From the NCBI RefSeq assembly GCF_018835585.1, contig NZ_JAHGVE010000011.1, positions 62,001 through 126,000 on the forward strand: DNA of 64,000 nucleotides, read 5' to 3'. Positions 28,360-36,227 of the stretch are shown in pieces. The notes beneath the pieces are model-generated. The model was not told the DNA's origin. It did no database searches and worked only from the letters and a program-made list of their open reading frames with translations. Origin of the DNA: Pelorhabdus rhamnosifermentans (GTDB taxonomy: Bacteria > Bacillota > Negativicutes > UMGS1260). Within the stretch, counting starts at the first letter, position 1; every line of letters begins with the position of its first letter. A program made the position numbers and the translations under genes.

Positions 28360-29022
28360 ATGATGGAACGAATGATCATGGATAAAATTGTTGAGCAAGT
28401 CGTTACAGCCTTGTCGCATGTAAACGAGGCCGATTTATTAGTGAAGCCCATCCCTGTAGGAGTGTCAAATCGCCACATCCACCTCTCTGCTGAACATATG
28501 GAAAAATTGTTTGGTTGCGGTAAGAAATTAACGAGGCAAAAGGAGCTCATTCAAGCGGGTCAATTTGCGGCCGCCGAAAAGGTGATCCTTGTGGGCCCCA
28601 AAGGAGTTTTGCAGGGAGTCAGAGTGCTCGGCCCCTTAAGAGAAACGACACAAATTGAAATTTCTCGTACAGACGGTTTTGGTCTGGGAGTCGTACCACC
28701 CTTTCGGGATTCCGGTGATATCAAGGGATCGCCAGGAATTGTTGTTGTGGGTCCTTCTGGCGCCGTTACGTTACAAGAAGGCGTAATTTGTGCAGCGAGA
28801 CATGTTCATATGTACAATGATGATGCGAGATACTTTGGCGTTTCAGACGGAGATCACGTGACAATTGTCATTGACGGGGAGAGAGGACTTTCGTTCAACA
28901 ATGTTTTTGTGCGTGTAGGCCCTAAGTGTCGGTTGGAATTTCATATTGACACGGATGAAGCCAATGCTGCTGGTTTAAAAACAGGTGATAAAGTGATTTT
29001 GCCGCAGCATATGGAGGTGTAA
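28360..29022 (+). CDS. pduL: Phosphate propanoyltransferase PduL
   Basis: A 220-residue zinc phosphotransacylase that turns propionyl-CoA into propionyl phosphate and recycles CoA inside the compartment. Two tandem beta-barrel halves carry the metal-binding histidines in VSNRHIHLSAEH and ARHVHMYNDDA. The N-terminal MDKIVEQVVTALSHV fits a short encapsulation helix. A propionate kinase (pduW) to use the product is not in this window. Confidence 0.94.
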   Translation: MMERMIMDKIVEQVVTALSHVNEADLLVKPIPVGVSNRHIHLSAEHMEKLFGCGKKLTRQKELIQAGQFAAAEKVILVGPKGVLQGVRVLGPLRETTQIEISRTDGFGLGVVPPFRDSGDIKGSPGIVVVGPSGAVTLQEGVICAARHVHMYNDDARYFGVSDGDHVTIVIDGERGLSFNNVFVRVGPKCRLEFHIDTDEANAAGLKTGDKVILPQHMEV

Positions 29023-29023
29023 T

Positions 29024-29815
29024 ATGGATCAGGAAGAATTGGTGAAACGCGTGACGAGTGAAGTTTTGCGCCAATTGCAGCAACGGAATGTAGCTGAATG
29101 TGTACAATCTCATGAGGCTGCTATACACGCGTTAGCTATTTTTACAGGGGGGACCATGGGTTGTACCGAAGGGTTGGAAGAATTAAAAAAGCTCAAATCC
29201 CATGGCTTTGATATTACGGTTGTTTTATCTCCTGCGGCTGAAAAAATAATAGGCATGGATGCAATTCAAGCCGAGCTTGGCAAGCGAAACGAGATCATTA
29301 CCAGCCAGTCTAGTTATCCCAAGCAGCTTTTACAGCAAGCTCAGCTTGTTCTTGTTCCCGTACTTACACAAAATACGGCAGCGAAATTAGCCTTTACTAT
29401 TGCGGATACGCAAGTGACTACGCTGATTATGCAGGCGCTCATGATGGGAAAGCCCGTCATAGCGGCTGTAGATGCAGCTGATCCGGAGACCAAGGGACGT
29501 GTGCAGGCTCATATGGGCAAGGCTTCTGTGGGGTTACTTAGGACGTTGCGCGGCAATCTTGAAAAACTAAAAGCCCATGGCATGCGGCTTGTAACTGTGG
29601 AGTCTTTGGCTGAGGAAAGTCAAAAAATGATGGAAGGTCTTATGAGTCCACTGCCGAGAACGGAAAAGACTAAAAAAAGTATTCTTGATGCAAAAACTGT
29701 TAAAAATGCCGCTATGCAGCATAACAAGGTCCTTACGGTTTCGTTAACAACGCTTGTGACGCCTTTGGCTTATGATGTTGCCCGTGATTTTGGTATAGAG
29801 ATTATCAAGCAGTAG
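29024..29815 (+). CDS. Flavoprotein-like protein in the pduM position
   Basis: A 263-residue protein just after pduL, where pduM lies in Salmonella. It is longer than PduM (about 160 residues). The N-terminal QEELVKRVTSEVLRQLQQ looks like a microcompartment-targeting helix. The core resembles flavin-binding (Flavoprotein/DfpB-like) Rossmann folds: FTGGTMGCTEGLEELKKL, VVLSPAAEKI and VPVLTQNTAAKLAF with MGKPVIAA. A small helical C-terminal domain follows (about 215-263). Likely a lumen or shell-associated flavoprotein; its reaction is unknown. It starts 1 nt after pduL. Confidence 0.7.
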   Translation: MDQEELVKRVTSEVLRQLQQRNVAECVQSHEAAIHALAIFTGGTMGCTEGLEELKKLKSHGFDITVVLSPAAEKIIGMDAIQAELGKRNEIITSQSSYPKQLLQQAQLVLVPVLTQNTAAKLAFTIADTQVTTLIMQALMMGKPVIAAVDAADPETKGRVQAHMGKASVGLLRTLRGNLEKLKAHGMRLVTVESLAEESQKMMEGLMSPLPRTEKTKKSILDAKTVKNAAMQHNKVLTVSLTTLVTPLAYDVARDFGIEIIKQ

Positions 29816-29839
29816 CACAAAAAACAGGGAGCGATATGT

Positions 29840-30127
29840 ATGTGGGTGGGAAAAGTGATTGGTACGCTCGTAGCCACACCAAAGGATGATACATTGACAG
29901 GTAGCAAATTGCTTATTGTTCAGCCGACTCAGTTGGGCCTGAATCAAGGGAGACGAGCTCCGGTTGTTGCTGTCGATGCCATTGGTGCAGGTACAGGGGA
30001 GTCGGTCTTGGTTGTTGAAGGAAGCTCCGCTCGTCATGTCACAGGAAATGCTTCCGCAGCTGTTGATGCTGCTATTATTGGAATTATTGACAATATCGAG
30101 TTAGATAACAGTTTACTCGAGGAGTAA
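29840..30127 (+). CDS. pduN: Pentameric vertex protein PduN
   Basis: A 95-residue EutN/CcmL-type protein that caps the vertices of the microcompartment. It begins WVGKVIGTLVATPKDDTL and contains VVAVDAIGAGTGESVLVVEGSSAR, both typical of the family. The start has GGGAGCG upstream. Confidence 0.94.
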   Translation: MWVGKVIGTLVATPKDDTLTGSKLLIVQPTQLGLNQGRRAPVVAVDAIGAGTGESVLVVEGSSARHVTGNASAAVDAAIIGIIDNIELDNSLLEE

Positions 30128-30130
30128 TGT

Positions 30131-31117
30131 ATGATGAAAGTTTATACAAAAACAGGCGATCAAGGGCAAACGAGTTTATTGAGTAAACAGCGGGTTTTTA
30201 AAGATCATATCAGAGTAGAGGCCTATGGTACGGTAGATGAAGCCAATACTATGATGGGGCTAGCGAAATCCCTCTCAAATAGAGGCTGGGTTCAAGAATT
30301 ACTTCAGCCCATTCAAGAAGAACTGATTTTATTAAATGCCGATTTAGCTACTGAGCAGCGGGCAGCAGGAGAACCTGCTCGTATTGCCCAGAAGCAGGTG
30401 GATCATTTAGAATCCATTATTGATTTTTTGGAAAATAAACGGATACCGCAAAAATACTTTGTTACGCCAGGCAATTGTCCAACAAGTGCAGCTCTTGATT
30501 TAGCGCGGACTGTTGTACGGCGGGCTGAACGTGCCGTGGTAAAACTGAGTCGAACCGAACCTGAGACAGTACCAGTACCTGTCTGTCTTTATTTAAATCG
30601 ACTTTCTGATTTATTATTTGTTTTGGCTCGGTGTGTTGAACAAGAGGAAATTGTTTCACTAGTTACTCAAAACGTACTTGAGATTTTAGATCAAGAGGGT
30701 GTTCAGCTTCAGAAACAAGGAAACACAATGCTTGAGAAGGCAAAAAAAATGCTTGAGGCAGCTGAACGAAAAGCATGTGAAATTCATATTCCCATGGTCA
30801 TTGCTGTTGTTGACGAAGGGGGAAATTTAGTTGCTCAAGAGCGGATGGATGGCGCATTATTAGCGAGTCTTTCCCTTGCACTCGATAAAGCTTATACAGC
30901 CGTTGCGCTCAAAATGTCTACAGATAAACTGGCTGAGCAAGTTACTCCAGGCCAGCCTTTGTTTGGCGTTAACTCTGCTGGGAGCGGCAGATACATCGTT
31001 TTTGGCGGTGGATATCCATTAATGACAGCAGGTCTTGTTGTCGGTGGTTTGGGAGTGAGCGGAGGAACAGTAGCTGAAGATATGATGGTTGCTCAAGCTG
31101 GGTTAAAGGCTTGGTAA
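30131..31117 (+). CDS. pduO: ATP:cob(I)alamin adenosyltransferase PduO, two-domain form
   Basis: A 328-residue protein in two parts. The N-terminal adenosyltransferase domain (about 1-180) has KVYTKTGDQGQTSLL, AYGTVDEANT and LDLARTVVRRAERAVV, which bind ATP and cob(I)alamin. The C-terminal HbpS/GlcG-like domain (about 195-328) has VIAVVDEGGNLVAQERMDGA and PLMTAGLVVGGLGVSGG; in some PduO proteins it binds heme. It supplies coenzyme B12 to PduCDE and works with PduS. Confidence 0.95.
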   Translation: MMKVYTKTGDQGQTSLLSKQRVFKDHIRVEAYGTVDEANTMMGLAKSLSNRGWVQELLQPIQEELILLNADLATEQRAAGEPARIAQKQVDHLESIIDFLENKRIPQKYFVTPGNCPTSAALDLARTVVRRAERAVVKLSRTEPETVPVPVCLYLNRLSDLLFVLARCVEQEEIVSLVTQNVLEILDQEGVQLQKQGNTMLEKAKKMLEAAERKACEIHIPMVIAVVDEGGNLVAQERMDGALLASLSLALDKAYTAVALKMSTDKLAEQVTPGQPLFGVNSAGSGRYIVFGGGYPLMTAGLVVGGLGVSGGTVAEDMMVAQAGLKAW

Positions 31118-31149
31118 CTGGCACGATTGAAACAAGGAGGAATACAGAG

Positions 31150-32586
31150 ATGATTGCTGATCAAACGTTAATTGCTCAAATTACTACTGAAGTTTTAGCA
31201 AAATTACAAGGTTCGACTTGCTCAACTGAAAATATCAGCGGGGTTTATGATACAGTCGATGAAGCCGTAACAGCAGCAAGAAAAGCTTATGAGGAACTCA
31301 GAAAATGTTCGATAGCCAAACGTGAAGAGCTTGTTCAGGCCATGCGCAAGGTTGCTTATGACAATGCTGCTATGTTGGCTAAGATGGCTGTGGACGAATC
31401 CGGTATGGGACGAGTCGAAGATAAAACGCTTAAAAATCAAATGGCTTCACAGAAGACGCCTGGTACGGAAAATCTGTGCACTGAGGCGTGGAGCGGTGAT
31501 CGGGGACTGTCTCTCATTGAAATGGGTCCTTATGGTGTCATTGGTGCGATTACACCTACGACGAATCCTTCGGAAACGATTATTTGCAACGGCATTGGCA
31601 TGATTGCCGCTGGCAATGCCGTTTTTTTTAGCCCTCATCCTACAGCGAAGAAAACATCACTTGAGACGATCCGTCTATTTAACGAGGCCATTATTCAGGC
31701 GGGTGGTCCAGCTAATCTACTGACAGCCATTTCTCAGCCGTCGATCGAAGCGACAACAACGATGATGCATCATCCACTCATTAATATGCTTGTTGCCACA
31801 GGCGGGCCGGGGGTAGTCAAAGCGGTCTTATCGTCGGGTAAGAAGGCTATTGGCGCAGGAGCTGGCAATCCACCGGCTGTTGTTGATGAAACCGCCGATA
31901 TTCAAAAAGCAGCGAAGGATATTATTGCTGGCTGTTCTTTTGATAATAATTTGCCCTGCATTGCTGAAAAAGAGGTAATTGCTGTAGGCTGTATTGCTGA
32001 TGAGCTCGTTTCTTATATGCAAAAATACGGGGCTTATCTTATATCCGGTGATGCTATTGAGCGTCTTCTTCATGTTGTGATGACTGAAAAAGAATCTAAA
32101 AAGAGCCAAGGCTGTACGGAAAAGCCGAAAAAATCTTATGGTATTAATAAAGATTATGTTGGAAGAGACGCCAAATTTATTTTGAGTAAAATTGGTATTG
32201 ATGTACCTGACAGTGTACGCGTGATTTTGTGCGAAACAGAGGCGGATCATCCCTTTGTTGTAGAAGAGCTCATGATGCCGATTTTGGCAGTTGTTCAAGT
32301 CAAAGATATTGATGCTGCCATTGATTTGGCTGTGAAGGTGGAACATGGCAATCGTCACACAGCCATTATGCATTCGAAAAATGTCGATCATTTAACTCGC
32401 TTGGCCAAGGCGATTGAAACAACGATTTTTGTGAAAAATGCTCCTTCTTATGCAGGGATTGGTGTTGGCGGCGAAGGTTATATAACCTTTACAATCGCTG
32501 GACCTACGGGTGAAGGCTTGACTGCACCGCGCAGTTTTACCCGCCAAAGGCGGTGTGTTCTTGTTGATGCATTTTCCATCGTTTAG
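31150..32586 (+). CDS. pduP: CoA-acylating propionaldehyde dehydrogenase PduP
   Basis: A 478-residue enzyme that oxidises propionaldehyde to propionyl-CoA with NAD. The start at 31150 (GGAGGAATACAGAG upstream) gives the N-terminal helix ADQTLIAQITTEVLAKLQG, the known targeting peptide type of PduP. The catalytic cysteine lies in FDNNLPCIAEKEV near residue 275, and GPYGVIGAITPTTNP marks the cofactor site. Upstream residues of the open frame overlap pduO and are not used. No alcohol dehydrogenase (pduQ) follows, so internal NAD recycling may depend on PduS or another enzyme. Confidence 0.96.
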   Translation: MIADQTLIAQITTEVLAKLQGSTCSTENISGVYDTVDEAVTAARKAYEELRKCSIAKREELVQAMRKVAYDNAAMLAKMAVDESGMGRVEDKTLKNQMASQKTPGTENLCTEAWSGDRGLSLIEMGPYGVIGAITPTTNPSETIICNGIGMIAAGNAVFFSPHPTAKKTSLETIRLFNEAIIQAGGPANLLTAISQPSIEATTTMMHHPLINMLVATGGPGVVKAVLSSGKKAIGAGAGNPPAVVDETADIQKAAKDIIAGCSFDNNLPCIAEKEVIAVGCIADELVSYMQKYGAYLISGDAIERLLHVVMTEKESKKSQGCTEKPKKSYGINKDYVGRDAKFILSKIGIDVPDSVRVILCETEADHPFVVEELMMPILAVVQVKDIDAAIDLAVKVEHGNRHTAIMHSKNVDHLTRLAKAIETTIFVKNAPSYAGIGVGGEGYITFTIAGPTGEGLTAPRSFTRQRRCVLVDAFSIV

Positions 32587-32619
32587 GCAAAATTTGGATA
32601 GGTAGGGAGTCGGTTCAAA

Positions 32620-33951
32620 ATGCGTGACGAAATTGTTGCTGCTGTCAAGGCGGCTGGTGTAGTAGGGGCAGGCGGAGCAGGTTTTCCTACGCATGTAAAA
32701 ATCAACGCTACTGTGCACCTCGTTATTGCCAATGGTGCGGAATGCGAGCCTTTGCTGAGAGCCAATGATCATCTGATGATTACGGAAAGTAAAAAACTCA
32801 TTGTGGGACTTAAGGCGGTCATGCTTGCTACGGGTGCCCATGAAGGAATGATTGCACTCAAGAAAAAGCATGTTGAAGCGATTCGTTGTTTGCAGCAGAC
32901 TCTTGATGAAATGAAGGACCGGGAAGTCACACTGTCTTTTTTGCCTGATATTTATCCAGCTGGAGATGAGCAGGTTCTTGTTCATGAAGTAACAGGTAAA
33001 ATTGTGCCTGAAGGCGGCATTCCTTTACAAGTCGGTGTCGTTGTAGCCAATGTCGAAACATTATTTAATGTAGCCAATGCTCTTGAAGGGCAGCCTGTGA
33101 CAGAAAAATTTGTAACTGTTGCTGGGGCTGTACGCACACCACTGACAGTAAAAGTTCCGCTCGGTATGAAGGTAGAGGAGCTCATCGCTTTAGCTGGTGG
33201 AGCTACTTCTTATCCGTTTGCAGTGATTGACGGGGGTCCCATGATGGGAAAGCTCATTGATAACGATGCAGCTGTAACCAAAACAACAGGTGGTATTCTT
33301 GTTTTGCCTGCTGACCATACCATTGTAGTGAATAAAAATGTATCATGGGAGGCTACGCTTCATCGGGCCAAAGCCGTTTGTTGTAATTGTTTGGGTTGTA
33401 CCGAAGCTTGTCCCAGGCATTTACTTGGACATCATATAGCACCTCATCGCATTATGCAGGCTATCGGCAGAGGTCAGCTAAGTGAGGTAGATGTTTTTTC
33501 GGAAGCATTCTTATGCTCTGAATGTGGTGTATGCGATACTTATGGCTGTACTATGGGGTTATCGCCGCGTAAGGTCAATGGTTATCTCAAAAAACAATTT
33601 GCCAAGGCGGGTATTAAAAATTCTCATCATCATAAACCGGAACATGTGCAAGCTAATCGTTCCTACCGTTTGGTTCCGACACAACGTCTTATTGCGCGGT
33701 TAGGCATTTTGAAATACGATGTGCCAGCGCCGCTTATTATTCAGAATGCTGTTCCTCGTGAAGTGTGCTTAACTTTGTCAGGGCATATCGGGGCACCTGC
33801 TAAACCGATTGTTGCTGTAGGGGAGCAGGTAGCAAAAGGCGATCTTATTGCAACCATTCCTGATGGAGCAGCCGTAGGCGCGAATGTGCATGCAAGCATT
33901 ACAGGAACTATTTTTAAGAGCGATTCTTGTATCTGTATACGGGCTGTTTAA
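32620..33951 (+). CDS. pduS: Cobalamin reductase PduS (RnfC-like)
   Basis: A 443-residue flavin and Fe-S protein. The N-terminal part has VKAAGVVGAGGAGFPTHVK and ANGAECEPLL, shared with RnfC and NuoF for FMN/NADH binding. Two 4Fe-4S motifs follow, CCNCLGCTEACPRH (about residue 255) and CSECGVCDTYGC. A barrel-sandwich domain forms the C-terminus. It reduces cob(III)alamin toward cob(I)alamin for PduO. Confidence 0.94.
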   Translation: MRDEIVAAVKAAGVVGAGGAGFPTHVKINATVHLVIANGAECEPLLRANDHLMITESKKLIVGLKAVMLATGAHEGMIALKKKHVEAIRCLQQTLDEMKDREVTLSFLPDIYPAGDEQVLVHEVTGKIVPEGGIPLQVGVVVANVETLFNVANALEGQPVTEKFVTVAGAVRTPLTVKVPLGMKVEELIALAGGATSYPFAVIDGGPMMGKLIDNDAAVTKTTGGILVLPADHTIVVNKNVSWEATLHRAKAVCCNCLGCTEACPRHLLGHHIAPHRIMQAIGRGQLSEVDVFSEAFLCSECGVCDTYGCTMGLSPRKVNGYLKKQFAKAGIKNSHHHKPEHVQANRSYRLVPTQRLIARLGILKYDVPAPLIIQNAVPREVCLTLSGHIGAPAKPIVAVGEQVAKGDLIATIPDGAAVGANVHASITGTIFKSDSCICIRAV

Positions 33952-33992
33952 TAATTCCTTTTATTCTTATTCCAAAAAATTAAGGGGGAATC

Positions 33993-34718
33993 ATGATGAG
34001 TTATTTTGCAGGCGAATTATTTGGTACAGCCATTTTAATTATTTTTGGTGCCGGAGTTGTGGCAGGAGCTGTTCTTAAAAATTCTAAGTCACAAAGTCAA
34101 GGATGGCTGGCAATAACAACAGGTTGGGCTTTTGGCGTAATGATGGGGGCCTTTTGTGCAAATGCCTTGGGAGCGCAGGGTGACTTAAATCCAGCAGTTA
34201 CTTTTGCGAAATTGCTCATTGGTACTTATACCGTATCTGATGCAATATTAATTGTTATTGCTGAATTTATTGGTGCATTTATTGGTGCCACCGTTGCCTG
34301 GTTGGCTTATTTTCCTCACTGGGAAGCTACGGACGATAAACCTGGAAAACTAGGTGTTTTCTGTACTGGACCAGCCATTCGTAACTATATAGCAAATTTA
34401 CTTTGCGAAATTATTGGCACGACTGTGTTAGTTCTTGGTATCTATGCTATTTTCTCGAAAAATGTCGGTGGCATTGTTCCTGGAATGGGTAATTTCTTAG
34501 TTGCTGTCCTTATCTGGGGAATTGGTCTAAGTTTAGGTGGCCCTACTGGATATGCCATCAACCCGGCTCGTGACCTCGGTCCTCGGATTGCCCATGCCAT
34601 TCTTCCTATTGCAGGCAAAGGGGATTCAGATTGGGCTTATTCCTGGGTTCCTGTTGTAGGTCCGATGATTGGCGGCGGATTGGCTTTTGTTATTGGCAGA
34701 GGCCTTGGTTTCCTATGA
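33993..34718 (+). CDS. pduF: Glycerol/propanediol facilitator (MIP family), PduF-like
   Basis: A 241-residue aquaglyceroporin with six membrane segments. The two pore motifs are GDLNPAVTFAKL (about residues 64-75) and GYAINPARDLGPR (about 187-199). An Asp after the second NPA (PARDLGP) is typical of glycerol-conducting members. It would let 1,2-propanediol into the cell. AAGGGGG precedes ATG 33993; ATG 33996 is equivalent. Confidence 0.92.
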   Translation: MMSYFAGELFGTAILIIFGAGVVAGAVLKNSKSQSQGWLAITTGWAFGVMMGAFCANALGAQGDLNPAVTFAKLLIGTYTVSDAILIVIAEFIGAFIGATVAWLAYFPHWEATDDKPGKLGVFCTGPAIRNYIANLLCEIIGTTVLVLGIYAIFSKNVGGIVPGMGNFLVAVLIWGIGLSLGGPTGYAINPARDLGPRIAHAILPIAGKGDSDWAYSWVPVVGPMIGGGLAFVIGRGLGFL

Positions 34719-34835
34719 TTTTTAAGGTGCATAATTGGAGTTCGCCCAAATACGGCTTCTATGGGAGTTTTTAGCAATATTGGCAGCGGCAAGCTCATGT
34801 ATGTCCGTGTTTTGTAATGATGGGGGGAATAGAAT

Positions 34836-35387
34836 ATGAAGCGTGCTATGGGATTGTTGGAATTAAAGAATATTACGCAGGGAATTTTGGCCGCTGATGC
34901 CATGCTCAAAGCAGCGAATGTAGAAATTATTTTAGCGCAAGCCATGTGTCCGGGAAAATATGTTGTCATGGTAGCAGGCGATGTGGGGGCTGTTCAAAGT
35001 GCTGTGCGCAGTGGCAAAGTTGTGGGTGGAACAGAAAATGTTGTCGATGAATTTGTATTGCCTAATTTACATGATAGTGTGTTGCCTGCTATCAGTGGCT
35101 GTACCGAAGTAAAAAAGCTCAGCGCACTTGGCGTTATCGAAAGCTATTCCATCGCATCAGCTATTGTTGCTGCTGATACGGCAGCGAAAGCTGCAGCTAT
35201 TGAACTTCTTGAAGTTCGTTTGGCTAGAGGTATGGGCGGAAAGGCTGTTGTTACGTTAACAGGTGATGTGGGAGCTGTCAAGGCGGCTGTTCGGGCTGGT
35301 AGCAATGCCATTAAAGAAAGCGGTTTTTTGGTGGATCAACTTGTACTCGCAGCACCTCATCAACAACTGAGTACGCTCGTATTTTGA
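34836..35387 (+). CDS. pduT: Fe-S-binding trimeric shell protein PduT
   Basis: A 183-residue tandem BMC protein. Cys38 in QAMCPGKY lies where Salmonella PduT uses Cys38 from each subunit to hold a 4Fe-4S cluster in the trimer pore, a proposed electron conduit to PduS. Each half begins with a LGxxExxxIxxxIxAAD-type signature. The last gene of the pdu operon; a terminator lies 22 nt after its stop. The 117-nt gap before it holds nothing I recognise. Confidence 0.94.
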   Translation: MKRAMGLLELKNITQGILAADAMLKAANVEIILAQAMCPGKYVVMVAGDVGAVQSAVRSGKVVGGTENVVDEFVLPNLHDSVLPAISGCTEVKKLSALGVIESYSIASAIVAADTAAKAAAIELLEVRLARGMGGKAVVTLTGDVGAVKAAVRAGSNAIKESGFLVDQLVLAAPHQQLSTLVF

Positions 35388-35408
35388 CGTGGTACAGGAT
35401 TAGTATGA

Positions 35409-35446
35409 CAAAGAGTATTGGAAAAAATCATTTCTAATACTCTTTG
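35409..35446 (+). terminator. Terminator of the pdu operon
   Basis: CAAAGAGTATT pairs with AATACTCTTTG (11 bp) across a 16-nt loop. The T-tract is weak. Confidence 0.75.
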
Positions 35447-35492
35447 TTATCAATAGATATAAACGATAAGTTTTTTTAAAGGAGATTCATCT

Positions 35493-36050
35493 ATGGATTG
35501 GTTGTTTTCGCTTCTTATCGCTTTAGCTGCGAATATTGACAATCTTGGCGTAGGCATTGCGTACGGGTCACGAAAAATGGACATTTCAATTCGAGCTAAC
35601 TTGATTATTGCATTCTTATCGTTTCTGGCTACCTTGTTTGCAGCTAACATAGGAGCATTCCTGAATGAAACAATTCAGTTGAAATATGCGGGTGATTTAG
35701 GGGCGGTGATTCTCATTTGTGCAGGGCTATGGATTATTCTGGGGCCAGCTGAACTGATCCATCAGCCAGAAAAGGCAGATCGGGATTGTTCGAACCATCT
35801 TGATGATGCAGAAGCCGTATTGCTCGGCATAGCCTTATCGGCGAATGCTGTTGCCGGTGGGCTTGATGCGGGGTTAGTTGCCCTACCTATTCTGGTAATT
35901 TCTTTATTTGTGGGACTATTTAGTTTCCTGACCATTGCTTTTGGCTGTTCTATCGGCAGAGTCTATCTGGCCAAACGCTTAGGAAATGCGGCAACCAATG
36001 TGTCAGGACTATTGATGTTGGCTATTGGGCTATATCAACTAAGGTGCTGA
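35493..36050 (+). CDS. ytaF: YtaF/MntP-like membrane protein
   Basis: A 185-residue protein with six hydrophobic segments in two related halves. Each half has an Asp-containing motif at the same place, ALAANIDNLGVGIAYG at the N-terminus and ALSANAVAGGLDAGLVAL in the second half. This is the layout of the YtaF (sporulation membrane protein) and MntP (manganese efflux) families. YtaF is more likely from the N-terminal sequence. The start has AAAGGAG. It is transcribed alone. Confidence 0.82.
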   Translation: MDWLFSLLIALAANIDNLGVGIAYGSRKMDISIRANLIIAFLSFLATLFAANIGAFLNETIQLKYAGDLGAVILICAGLWIILGPAELIHQPEKADRDCSNHLDDAEAVLLGIALSANAVAGGLDAGLVALPILVISLFVGLFSFLTIAFGCSIGRVYLAKRLGNAATNVSGLLMLAIGLYQLRC

Positions 36051-36117
36051 ATAAGTAACGAGAAGGTTGCGTTAAAAATAAATTGAAATTTAAAGGATTT
36101 TATCTAAAAAAGTCGAA

Positions 36118-36162
36118 ACATTCTAAAGTTCTTAGTCATTTAGGAACTTTAGAATGTTTTTT
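36118..36162 (+). terminator. Rho-independent terminator
   Basis: A 14-bp perfect stem (36118-36131 with 36144-36157) and a T-run after ytaF. Confidence 0.9.
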
Positions 36163-36227
36163 GATTATTGAAGAGCTTATGCCTGGATGTTTTGCAAGGA
36201 TTTTAGGAGAGAAGGAATTTATGCACC

